From: Streptomyces sp. NRRL B-3428
Lineage (GTDB): Bacteria; Actinomycetota; Actinomycetes; Streptomycetales; Streptomycetaceae
Assembly (NCBI GenBank): GCA_000721375.1
Contig: JOGW01000027.1
Coordinates: 31,130-95,129 of the forward strand
DNA: 64,000 nt
Reading direction: 5' to 3'
In this document: in pieces, positions 56,423-64,000 of the stretch
Layout: each line of letters opens with the position of its first letter
Numbering within the stretch: position 1 is the stretch's first letter
Program-made: the position numbers and the translations under genes
The notes under the pieces: model-generated
Seen by the model: the letters and a program-made list of their open reading frames with translations, nothing else
Told to the model about the DNA's origin: nothing
Database searches by the model: none

Positions 56423-57421
56423 TCAGCCCAGCGCCCACGCATACGGCCCCTCCGGCGAATCCAGCCAGGCCCACACCGCGTCCCCCTCCACGGTCACCCC
56501 GAACCGCTCCCGCGCCGGCCGCCCCTCCCGCCGCCACAGTGCGAACGCCTCCTCCGGATCGAGGGATCCCGCCGTCAGGTCGAGGAGGAAGCGGAACAGT
56601 TCGTTCTGCGTGATGCGACGCGGGAGCGACGAGGCGTAACGCGGACGCTCCCCACTCCTCGTACCGCCGCGCAAGGGCACGAAATACGCGGGGGTGTGCA
56701 GGAAGCGGCCCTCCGCGTGCGAGGCGTCGCGCACCGACAGGGCGATCAGACCGGTCGCGAGCGGCGCCAGGATCCGCGCTCCCGGCCGGCACTGCTCGAG
56801 CCACGGCCGCGGGATCGTCGCCAGCGTGCAGGTCGCGATGATCCGGTCGTACGGGGCACGGGCCGGGCACCCCCGCGCACCGTCGCCCGTGACGACCGCC
56901 GGGTGGTAGCCGGCCCGTTCCAGATGCCGGCGGGCCGCCTCGGCGATCTCCGGTTCGAGGTCGACCGTCGTGACCAGATCGCCGCCGAGCCGATGGGCGA
57001 GCAGCGCCGCGTTGTACCCCGTGCCCGCGCCGATCTCCAGGACGGACTGCCCGTCGTGGAGATCGAGTTCGGCGAGCATCCTGGCCATCAGGGACGGCTG
57101 ACTGCTGGAGGAGACCAGGTCACCGTCCCGTACGCGTGTGGCGAGCGGGGCGTCCGTGTAGACGCCCCGGAGCCAGCGGGCCCGGCGTGCGGCGCTCGGA
57201 TCCTCGCCCCAGAGCCGCTCGTACCCGCCGGCGACGGAGGCGTAGTAGTACGGCACGAACAGATGCCGGGGTACGGCGGCGAAGGCCGCACGCCACCGCG
57301 GCTCCCCGTCGAACGCCCCGCTCTCCTCGATCTCCCGCACCAGCGCCGCCCGCGCCGCGGCGGCGGCTTCGGGCTCAGGGGACTCGGGCTCAGGGGACTC
57401 GGGCTCAGGGGGTGCACCCAT
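56423..57421 (-). CDS. Protein-L-isoaspartate O-methyltransferase-like protein
   Basis: The 332-residue protein has the SAM-binding motif I VLEIGAGTGYNAALLA and the PCMT-type segment VSSSSQPSLMARMLAEL before it. RYDGE repair methyltransferases methylate isoaspartyl residues; streptomycetes also use such proteins in lanthipeptide work, but no precursor is nearby. The N-terminus has ESPEP repeats coded by a 15-bp repeat at about 57370-57410. The C-terminal 110 residues (after PRRITQNELFRFLL) extend past the usual PCMT length, so a repair role is only likely. Start ATG 57421 is chosen because upstream sequence runs into the haemoglobin promoter. Confidence 0.85.
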   Translation of the reverse strand: MGAPPEPESPEPESPEPEAAAAARAALVREIEESGAFDGEPRWRAAFAAVPRHLFVPYYYASVAGGYERLWGEDPSAARRARWLRGVYTDAPLATRVRDGDLVSSSSQPSLMARMLAELDLHDGQSVLEIGAGTGYNAALLAHRLGGDLVTTVDLEPEIAEAARRHLERAGYHPAVVTGDGARGCPARAPYDRIIATCTLATIPRPWLEQCRPGARILAPLATGLIALSVRDASHAEGRFLHTPAYFVPLRGGTRSGERPRYASSLPRRITQNELFRFLLDLTAGSLDPEEAFALWRREGRPARERFGVTVEGDAVWAWLDSPEGPYAWALG

Positions 57422-57535
57422 ATACCCACTGTGCTGCGATTTGCGACTGGATGCGAGGCCCCGCGCCCACCGGAGCAACTGGACAGGAGTCCTAGTCCCC
57501 CGGTCTTCGGCCGGGGTGTCTGCGACCATGGAGGG

Positions 57536-57940
57536 GTGAAAGAGATCCCGCGCGGCACGCTTCAGGAGCAGACCTTCTACGAGCAGGTCGGCGGCGAGGA
57601 GACCTTCCGGCGCCTGGTGCACCACTTCTACCAGGGAGTTGCCGAGGACCCGCTGCTCAAGCCGATGTACCCGGAGGAGGACCTCGGTCCGGCCGAGGAG
57701 CGGCTCGCGCTGTTCCTGATGCAGTACTGGGGCGGCCCCCGTACCTACAGCGACGACCGCGGCCACCCGCGTCTGCGCATGCGGCACGCACCGTTCAAGG
57801 TGGACCAGGCCGCGCATGACGCCTGGCTGAAGCACATGCGCGCGGCGGTCGACGAGCTGGCCCTGTCCGAGGAGCACGACCGCACGCTCTGGAACTACCT
57901 GACGTACGCGGCCGCTTCGATGGTGAACACCGCGGGCTGA
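57536..57940 (+). CDS. glbO: Truncated haemoglobin, group II
   Basis: The 134-residue protein is a TrHbO: YEQVGGEETFRRLV and FYQGVAEDPLL at the front, YWGGPRTYS and RGHPRLRMRHAPF at the centre. Tyr32 (B10), proximal His84 (F8) and Trp97 (G8) are in place, so haem binding is expected. Group II globins handle O2, NO or peroxide in the cytoplasm. The start is GTG 57536; upstream ATG leads to an early stop. It is divergent from the methyltransferase gene across about 114 bases and looks monocistronic. Confidence 0.94.
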   Translation: MKEIPRGTLQEQTFYEQVGGEETFRRLVHHFYQGVAEDPLLKPMYPEEDLGPAEERLALFLMQYWGGPRTYSDDRGHPRLRMRHAPFKVDQAAHDAWLKHMRAAVDELALSEEHDRTLWNYLTYAAASMVNTAG

Positions 57941-58141
57941 ACCACGGCCCGGGCACCGCCTTCCGAACAACCGGACCACGCACCACCTTCCGGAATCCGG
58001 TACTCCCTCCCCGCATTGCGATCACGATCTGGTCAAGTTCGGCCAGAGAGCGGTTTCCCTACCCGTATCCGACCTGAAAGAGTCGCGGTTCAGGGCAACG
58101 GGGCGGGGGCTCCGCCCAAGGGGACGGGGACCGGTGATCGG

Positions 58142-61100
58142 GTGACGGGGTTCATCTTTCTGCGCGTACGTGCCCATCGGCTGCTGCTCCTGGCAGCCCT
58201 GCTCGCGGTCCTCCTCACCACGTCGGTGCTTGCCACGCTCACTGCTTTCTCCGGGGCGATCGGGGACGCGGCACTGCGGCATTCACTGCTCACCCGGTCC
58301 GCGGCGTCCGCCTCCTTGGTCGTACGGGCCGATGCCGGGCCCGGCGAGCGGCCGGAGGTCGAGCGGAAGATCGAGAGCGGCGCACGACGCGTCTTCGACG
58401 GTCTGCCGGTCTCCCTCCGCTCGTACGAGAAGTCCGGACCGTACGCGCTGCCGCGCTCGGTGCAGGCGCCCCAGGATCGCTCGGGCGATCCTGATCTGAC
58501 GCATCTCGCCGCTCTCGACCGGTCCAAGGTCCGACTCCTCGACGGCGCCTGGCCGAAGGCTTCGGGCACGGGTCCGGTCGAGGTGGCGCTGCCCGAAGTG
58601 GCCGCCAAGGAGCTGAAGTTGACCGCGGGCGGTGCGCCCATGGAGCTCGGCAATCCGCTCGGTGGCAAGAAGGCGACCGTGCGGGTGACCGGTGTCTGGG
58701 CGCCGATCAACCCCGACGACCCGTACTGGCAGGTCGACGAGCTCGGCGGACGCGGGGTCCGCAAGCTCGACTTCACCACCTACGGACCGCTGCTCACCGA
58801 CCCGGCCACCTTCACCGCGCACAGGGTGGAGCCCGGGGACAGCGCCTGGCTGGCCACGGCCGACTTCCGAAAGCTGGGCTCGGACCGTATCGACGAACTC
58901 AGGAAGGCCGTCGAGACCGGGACCGCGAACTTCGCGAAGATCTCCGAAATCTCCGTGCCCGTGACGGCGGACTCCGAGCTCCCCGCCGTGCTCGAACGCT
59001 CCGAGCGCTCCCTGCTCGTGGCCCGTTCGACCCTGCTGATCGTGGCGCTCCAGCTGCTCATGCTCGCCGGCTACGCGCTGCTGCTCGTGGCACGGCTCCT
59101 GTCGAGCGAGCGGACCGGAGAAACGGATCTCCTTGTGGCGCGCGGCGGTTCGCGCGGCCGTATCGCCTGGTTCGCGGCCGCCGAGTCACTGCTGCTCGCG
59201 GTGCCCGCCGCGGTCCTCGCGCCGCTGCTCGCGGGCCCGTTGACGCGACTGCTCGCCGGCCAGGGCGCGCTCGCGCGGATCGGCCTCGAGCTGGAGACCA
59301 CGACGACGTCCGCCGTGTGGCTGGTGGCCCTGGTCGTCGCGCTCGGCTGTGCGGCCGCGGTGGTCGCCCCCGCCCTCTCTGTGACGGGGATGCGCCGCTC
59401 GGTCCGTATGAAGTCGCTGCCCGCGCCGGTACGCGCGGGCGCCGATGTCGGCCTGTTGGTGATCGCGGCCGTGGCGTACTGGCAGTTGGACCAGCAGACC
59501 TCGGGCGGGGGTGTGCTCAGCGGTGACACCGCAGGCAATCTGGGCATCGACCCACTGCTCGTAGGGGCGCCCGCGCTCGCACTGCTCGCCGGCACGATCC
59601 TCACCCTGCGACTGCTTCCCCCCGCGGCGAAGCTGGGCGAACGCCGCGCCGCCAAGGGGCGTGGTCTTCCCGGCGCGTTGGCGGGCTGGCAGCTCAGCCG
59701 CAGACCGCTACGGGGCGCGGGCCCTGTGCTGCTCCTGGTGCTCGCCGTTGCGATGGGCATGCTCGCGATCGGACAGGGCGCCTCCTGGGACCGTTCGCAG
59801 GAGGACCAGGCCGATTTCCGTGCGGGTACGCAGATACGCGTGCAGGGCGGCCGGATTCCCAGTGCGGACCAGGGCACCGTGTACTCCTCCGTCCCCGGGG
59901 TCAAGGCGGCCGCGCCCGCGGCGCGCACCACGATGGAACTGTCCGGCGGGCGTTCGGCGGATGTCCTCGCGCTGGACATGACGGACGGCACCGACGGGCT
60001 CCTCGTACGCGAGGACCTTGTCAGTGCGCAGGCCCTGCGGGACGTACTCCTGAGCAAGCCGGCACCCTCGTACGGACTGCAGCTGCCCGCGAAGGCACCG
60101 AAGCTGGAGGTCGAGCTGCGGATCGTCTCCGACAAGGCGGGCAGCACCGGTGAGACGTCCGTGAGTGCCCTGGTGCAGGATCACCGCGGCACGACGCACA
60201 GCTATTCGCTGGGCGAGGTGCCGGCCGACGGGCGCACCCGGACCCTCGGTGTCGAGCTGCCCGTCACCGGTGCGTCCAAACTGACCGGGTTCGCACTCGA
60301 CATCCCGCCGACCGAAGGCACCGTCAAGCACCGGTTCGAGGTGACCTCGGTGCGCGCCGACGGTGGCGCGGTCGAGCTTCCCGCGGATCTGCGCTGGCTG
60401 GGCGTCGCGCAGGATCCCGCCTCCGACCCGGGGGCCACGCCCCCCGATCCGTTCACCGTCGATGTCACCGCCACGACCGGAACACCCGTGTCGGCCTCGT
60501 ACACCGCCCCGGTCGCCTGGCCGGGCACGCATGAGATACGAAAGCTGCGGATCGACCTCGCCCGCCCCACGGTCCCGATGCCGCCGGCTGTCGTGACCGA
60601 ACGCTTCCTCGAGTCGAGCGGTTCGAAGATCGGTGACGCGGTCGAACTGCCGCTGACCGTCGGCGCGTTCCAGGCCCGGATCACCAAGGTCGTACCCGAG
60701 ATTCCGACGGCCTTCGCCGACGGGGGCGCGGTCCTCGTGGATCTGCGCACGGCCAACGAGGCGCTCGCCGCCGACTACGAGCCGACGCTCACCGCGAGCG
60801 AATGGTGGCTGACCACCGAGCCCGCCGAGGCGGAGCAGGTCGCCGCAGCGCTGCGGGACCGCCCCGACGTCGACCCCGAGCAGGTGCTCGTCCGCAACGA
60901 ACTGGCCGCGGAACTGCGGGACGATCCGCTGGGTGCGGGACCGCAGTCGGCGCTGCTCGCGGTGGCCGTGGCCGCGGCGGCGCTCGCCGCGGTCGGCTTC
61001 GCGGTGAGCGCGGCCGGATCGCTCAGGGAGCGGTCCGCGGAGTTCTCGGTACTCCGGGCCCTCGGCACGCCGCAGCGGCAGCTGGCGCGGCTGATCACAG

Positions 61101-61360
61101 CCGAACAGGGTGCGCTGATCGGGCTCGCGCTCGCCGTCGGGCTCGCACTCGGCGCCGTACTGGCCAGAGCCGTGGTGCCGCTGATCGTGCTCACCGGGGA
61201 CGCGGGCAAGCCCATGCCGGCGGTGCTGGTGGAACTCCCGCTCGGCCGGGTCGCACTGCTGCTCGCGGCGGTCGCGGTCATCCCCCTGCTCATCGTCGCG
61301 GCGATCGCGCTGCGCAGGACCGATCCGGTGGTGTCGCTGCGGCACGACGGGGGCAACTGA
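58142..61360 (+). CDS. FtsX-family ABC permease, large (ten-helix type)
   Basis: The 1072-residue membrane protein has an N-terminal helix (LLLLAALLAVLLTTSVLATL), a first exported domain, FtsX core 1 (LLIVALQLLMLAGYALLLVA, AWFAAAESLLLAVPAAVLAP, VWLVALVVALGCAAAVVAP), two bridging helices, a second exported domain (residues about 590-950) and FtsX core 2 with all three helices. GTG 58142 is preferred, since it begins directly at the first helix. It should pair with the next permease and the ATPase starting at 63854. Substrate unknown. Confidence 0.9.
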   Translation: MTGFIFLRVRAHRLLLLAALLAVLLTTSVLATLTAFSGAIGDAALRHSLLTRSAASASLVVRADAGPGERPEVERKIESGARRVFDGLPVSLRSYEKSGPYALPRSVQAPQDRSGDPDLTHLAALDRSKVRLLDGAWPKASGTGPVEVALPEVAAKELKLTAGGAPMELGNPLGGKKATVRVTGVWAPINPDDPYWQVDELGGRGVRKLDFTTYGPLLTDPATFTAHRVEPGDSAWLATADFRKLGSDRIDELRKAVETGTANFAKISEISVPVTADSELPAVLERSERSLLVARSTLLIVALQLLMLAGYALLLVARLLSSERTGETDLLVARGGSRGRIAWFAAAESLLLAVPAAVLAPLLAGPLTRLLAGQGALARIGLELETTTTSAVWLVALVVALGCAAAVVAPALSVTGMRRSVRMKSLPAPVRAGADVGLLVIAAVAYWQLDQQTSGGGVLSGDTAGNLGIDPLLVGAPALALLAGTILTLRLLPPAAKLGERRAAKGRGLPGALAGWQLSRRPLRGAGPVLLLVLAVAMGMLAIGQGASWDRSQEDQADFRAGTQIRVQGGRIPSADQGTVYSSVPGVKAAAPAARTTMELSGGRSADVLALDMTDGTDGLLVREDLVSAQALRDVLLSKPAPSYGLQLPAKAPKLEVELRIVSDKAGSTGETSVSALVQDHRGTTHSYSLGEVPADGRTRTLGVELPVTGASKLTGFALDIPPTEGTVKHRFEVTSVRADGGAVELPADLRWLGVAQDPASDPGATPPDPFTVDVTATTGTPVSASYTAPVAWPGTHEIRKLRIDLARPTVPMPPAVVTERFLESSGSKIGDAVELPLTVGAFQARITKVVPEIPTAFADGGAVLVDLRTANEALAADYEPTLTASEWWLTTEPAEAEQVAAALRDRPDVDPEQVLVRNELAAELRDDPLGAGPQSALLAVAVAAAALAAVGFAVSAAGSLRERSAEFSVLRALGTPQRQLARLITAEQGALIGLALAVGLALGAVLARAVVPLIVLTGDAGKPMPAVLVELPLGRVALLLAAVAVIPLLIVAAIALRRTDPVVSLRHDGGN

Positions 61361-61361
61361 C

Positions 61362-63857
61362 ATGGCGGCCAAGGCCGTCGCACCGTGGGTCCGCACGCGG
61401 TTGCGCGCGGCGCCGCTCACGGCGGCGGCGGTCGGGGTGCTCGTGGTCACGACATCGTTCCTCGCGGCGGTGTTCCCGCGAGCGGTGGACGCGTACGAGA
61501 CGGGGGGTCTCAGGGCCTCGGTGAGCAATGCCCGGCCTGAGCAGCGCAACATCGAAGTCTCGGTGATGAACAGCGAAGAGCCGAGCCTGGCCGACCCGGG
61601 GCTGCCGGGCGAGCTGCAGTCCGACGTCCTCGGTCTGCTGCAGGCTCCGCTCGTCCCCGACATGGCGCAGGTCTCCCGCGGCGTCGAGACGGTGCACGCC
61701 TGGAAGGCGCCGTTCGACGGCTGGCTCCCGCGCCGGTACGGCGCCGTCGCGCCGCGGTTCACCCTCGCCGCGCAGGCCGAGGTGGAAAGCCACTCCCGGC
61801 TGGCCGAAGGCAGGCTGCCGCGGGGGACGGGCGTCACCGCGCAGAGCACCGCAACCGAGGCGGCGGTGACCGAGGAGACCGCACGAACCTTGAAGATCGA
61901 GGTCGGTTCGGTGATCCACTTCGCGGCCCCGGACGGCAGGCGCCTGAGCGTGCGGATCACCGGCATCGTCAAGCCCCGTGACCCGCAGGGCAGTTACTGG
62001 TCCCACGAGCCCGTTCTGCGGACGCCCACCGTCGCGGCCGACGATGCGATCACGGCGCGCAACACGTACTGGCACGGCGGGCTTCTCCTCGCACCGGAAG
62101 CCGCACCGTTCCTGCTCGCGGGCGACTGGACGGCACGGGTCTACTCACGCGTGCCGCCCACACCCGGCGCCCTGGACGCGGCCGGCCTACCGGCTCTCGA
62201 ATCCCAGCTCGCCTCCCTCAACAGCGGCCCCTTGCACGCCCGGTTGACCGACACCGTCTCCCCCGAGGTCTCGGTCACCACCGGCCTCGGTGAGCTCGTC
62301 GCCGACTACCGCGCCCTGCGCTCGGCCATCACGCCCATCACGCGGGTCGCGGTGTACGGCATCGCCGCCGTCGCCCTCGTCGTCCTGCTGATGACCGGCG
62401 CCCTGCTTGCCGCCCGGCGGGCCACCGAGCTCTCCCTGCTGCGCTCCCGCGGCGGTTCACTGCCGGCGATCGCGGGCCGGCTGTGCGCGGAGACCGCGGT
62501 GGTGGCGGTGCCTGCGGCCACGCTCGGCTGGCTGTTCGCGGTGGCCGTACGTCCTGAAGGCCCGTCGGCGCCCTCGCTGTTCGCATCGGCCGCGGTGGCC
62601 GTGCTCGTCTGCGTGGCGCTGCCGCTGCTCGCCACCGCCCGGCACCGGCGGGCGCGCGGCCACCTCGACCGCGGCGACCTGGTCGCCGCCCGGCCTTCGG
62701 CGCGGCGTACGGTCGCGGAGCTGACCGTGGTCGTGCTCGCCGTGGGGGCGGTGCTGGCGCTGCGCCGACAGGGCGCCGGCAGCGGTTCGGCCACGTTGGT
62801 GAGCACCGCTCCGATCCTTGTCGCGCTGATCGCCGCACTGCTTCTCGTACGGCTGTATCCGCTGCCGCTGCGGATGGCGAGCCGTCCCGTGGGCCGCGGT
62901 CGGGGCGCGGTCGGCTTCCTGTCCCTTGCCCGCGCCGGGCGTACGTCCACGACTCAGGCACTGCCGCTGCTCGCGCTGCTTGTCGCGCTGACGACGGCGG
63001 CGTTCGGCGGCTCGGTACCGGCCGGGGTCGAGGACGCGCGGGACCGGGCCGCGCTCGAGATCGTGGGCGCCGATGTCCGGGTCAACGCACGGCCGAAGGC
63101 GCCGCTGCCCGACTCGCTGAGACGGCAGCTGGGCGCGCTCGACGGGATCGACACGGTCGCTTCGGCCTACATCGAGTACGAACTCCTGGTGCCGCACGGC
63201 AAACCGGTGGCGCTGATCGCCGTGGAGCCGAAGGCCTACGCGCGGATCGCCGCGGCCACCGGGCTCGGCCCGTTCTCGGCGAAGGATCTGACGGCGCCCG
63301 GCTCGGGCCCGCAGCCCGCACTCGTGACGCCGTCCGTGGCGGAACGCCTCGGCAGCGCCGAGCGCACCTTCCGGGTGCCTGCGGGTGAGTTCACGGTCCA
63401 GGTCGCCGGCCGGCTCGATACGACACCGGCCGTCCGCGGCCTCGACTTCGTCCTCATCGACGCGAGCCGGCTCGACAAGCCCACGGACTCCATGCTGCTC
63501 GCGAACGGCACCGGCTACGACAAGCGGGCACTGCGGCACATCGTCGGCGAGAGCCCCGACATCGATCTGCGGATGCGCGCCGACGAACGGGCAGCCCTCA
63601 TCGACTCGCCCCTCCAGACCGGCGCCGAGACCTTCTACGCTTTCGCCGTCGCGGCCGGCGCCGGCTTCGCCGCGCTCGCCGTGCTCCTCGCGCTGCTTCA
63701 GGCCGCCCCCGAACGCACCGCTCTGGTGGCCCGGTTGCGCACCATGGGCCTGGGCAAGGGCCAGGCGCGGCGGCTGCTCGTCCTCGAAGCCCTGCCACAG
63801 GGGTGGACGGCCCGGCACACCTCGCTGACGGAACTCAAGGCTGGAGATTCGCGATGA
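61362..63857 (+). CDS. FtsX-family ABC permease, shortened second core
   Basis: The 831-residue protein has the same plan as its upstream neighbour: first helix (AAAVGVLVVTTSFLAAVF), exported domain, FtsX core 1 (VAVYGIAAVALVVLLMTGAL onward), bridging helices, second exported domain, and the first helix of FtsX core 2 (AGAGFAALAVLLALLQ). After VLEALPQ the sequence jumps to GWTARHTSLTELKAGDSR and stops. The last two helices of core 2 appear to be missing, while the usual tail is kept, which suggests an in-frame deletion. It starts one base after the previous stop and its TGA overlaps the ATPase ATG. Confidence 0.88.
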   Translation: MAAKAVAPWVRTRLRAAPLTAAAVGVLVVTTSFLAAVFPRAVDAYETGGLRASVSNARPEQRNIEVSVMNSEEPSLADPGLPGELQSDVLGLLQAPLVPDMAQVSRGVETVHAWKAPFDGWLPRRYGAVAPRFTLAAQAEVESHSRLAEGRLPRGTGVTAQSTATEAAVTEETARTLKIEVGSVIHFAAPDGRRLSVRITGIVKPRDPQGSYWSHEPVLRTPTVAADDAITARNTYWHGGLLLAPEAAPFLLAGDWTARVYSRVPPTPGALDAAGLPALESQLASLNSGPLHARLTDTVSPEVSVTTGLGELVADYRALRSAITPITRVAVYGIAAVALVVLLMTGALLAARRATELSLLRSRGGSLPAIAGRLCAETAVVAVPAATLGWLFAVAVRPEGPSAPSLFASAAVAVLVCVALPLLATARHRRARGHLDRGDLVAARPSARRTVAELTVVVLAVGAVLALRRQGAGSGSATLVSTAPILVALIAALLLVRLYPLPLRMASRPVGRGRGAVGFLSLARAGRTSTTQALPLLALLVALTTAAFGGSVPAGVEDARDRAALEIVGADVRVNARPKAPLPDSLRRQLGALDGIDTVASAYIEYELLVPHGKPVALIAVEPKAYARIAAATGLGPFSAKDLTAPGSGPQPALVTPSVAERLGSAERTFRVPAGEFTVQVAGRLDTTPAVRGLDFVLIDASRLDKPTDSMLLANGTGYDKRALRHIVGESPDIDLRMRADERAALIDSPLQTGAETFYAFAVAAGAGFAALAVLLALLQAAPERTALVARLRTMGLGKGQARRLLVLEALPQGWTARHTSLTELKAGDSR

Positions 63858-64000
63858 CCACTTCCGAGACGACGGCCGTCACCCTCGCCGAGCTTGAGAC
63901 ACGGGCCGCGACCCGTCGCGACCGGCCCGCCTACGGCCAGGACGCCCTGATCTCCTGCGACCGACTCGTACGTATCTTCACCGCCGACGGCATCGAGGTC
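63854..64000 (+). CDS. ABC transporter ATP-binding protein, 5' part
   Basis: ATG 63854 overlaps the permease stop (ATGA) and the frame is open to the window end. The first 49 residues end LISCDRLVRIFTADGIEV, the typical first strands of an ABC ATPase just before Walker A, which lies outside. By position it powers the two FtsX permeases. Confidence 0.8.
   Translation, partial: MTTSETTAVTLAELETRAATRRDRPAYGQDALISCDRLVRIFTADGIEV

Noticed and set aside
56423..57421. PCMT-like gene as part of a lanthipeptide cluster
   Set aside because: No precursor peptide, dehydratase or cyclase gene lies nearby; neighbours are an FHA protein and a haemoglobin.
59708..61972. 754-residue minus-strand frame across the two FtsX genes
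   Set aside because: It spans the junction of two membrane-protein genes on the other strand and has only antisense composition.

Overview
The window is a high-GC actinomycete chromosome segment, almost certainly Streptomyces or a close relative. Codon third positions are strongly G/C, GTG starts are common, secreted enzymes are abundant, and several gene blocks match ones known from streptomycetes: the csnR-csnE-F-G-H-K chitosan-oligosaccharide operon, a pknG/glnX/glnH signalling block, and a sulfonate operon with a Cys-ending leader peptide. There are no rRNA or tRNA genes, CRISPR arrays, transposases or phage genes. It reads as ordinary core or near-core chromosome, with about 43 protein genes plus one very short leader ORF.

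Layout. 1-400: 3' part of a NUDIX hydrolase. 484-4698 (minus): an ssu-type sulfonate operon in the order leader peptide, ssuC, ssuB, ssuA, ssuD. 4937-8254: a large secreted subtilisin. 8322-9714 (minus): an ECF sigma factor and a one-helix membrane protein. 10019-12121: a TerD protein fused to five beta repeats. 12289-16008: asd and pepN. 16114-20004 (minus): two secreted proteins that share one Cys-containing domain. 20345-22662 (minus): LysR, VOC and EamA genes. 22903-25546 (minus): a small membrane protein, malQ, and a repeat-bearing 83-residue peptide gene. 25868-28873: a secreted GH84-like protein. 29017-31687: PadR with an ABC exporter. 31743-34471: HNH, MscS and a secreted protein. 34625-41373: the csn operon. 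41478-45200 (minus): a second secreted subtilisin. 45606-56354: the GlnX/GlnH/PknG block. 56423-57940: a PCMT-like methyltransferase and truncated haemoglobin GlbO. 58142-64000: two FtsX-type permeases and the start of their ATPase.

How genes work together. The ssu operon would import and desulfonate organosulfonates and looks cysteine-controlled through a probably leaderless leader peptide. The csn operon would import glucosamine oligosaccharides, with a hydrolase and a kinase for later steps; a perfect 15-bp palindrome lies just downstream of its promoter. The 45.6-56.4 kb block contains a periplasmic-type amino-acid binder, a membrane partner, a coiled-coil protein of unknown role, kinase PknG, a PP2C phosphatase, a vWA protein and an FHA protein. 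Kinase, phosphatase and FHA protein each carry two zinc-ribbon-like Cys motifs, which suggests a writer/eraser/reader signalling set. This block is the best candidate for an under-described system. Most convergent gene pairs are separated by strong hairpins.
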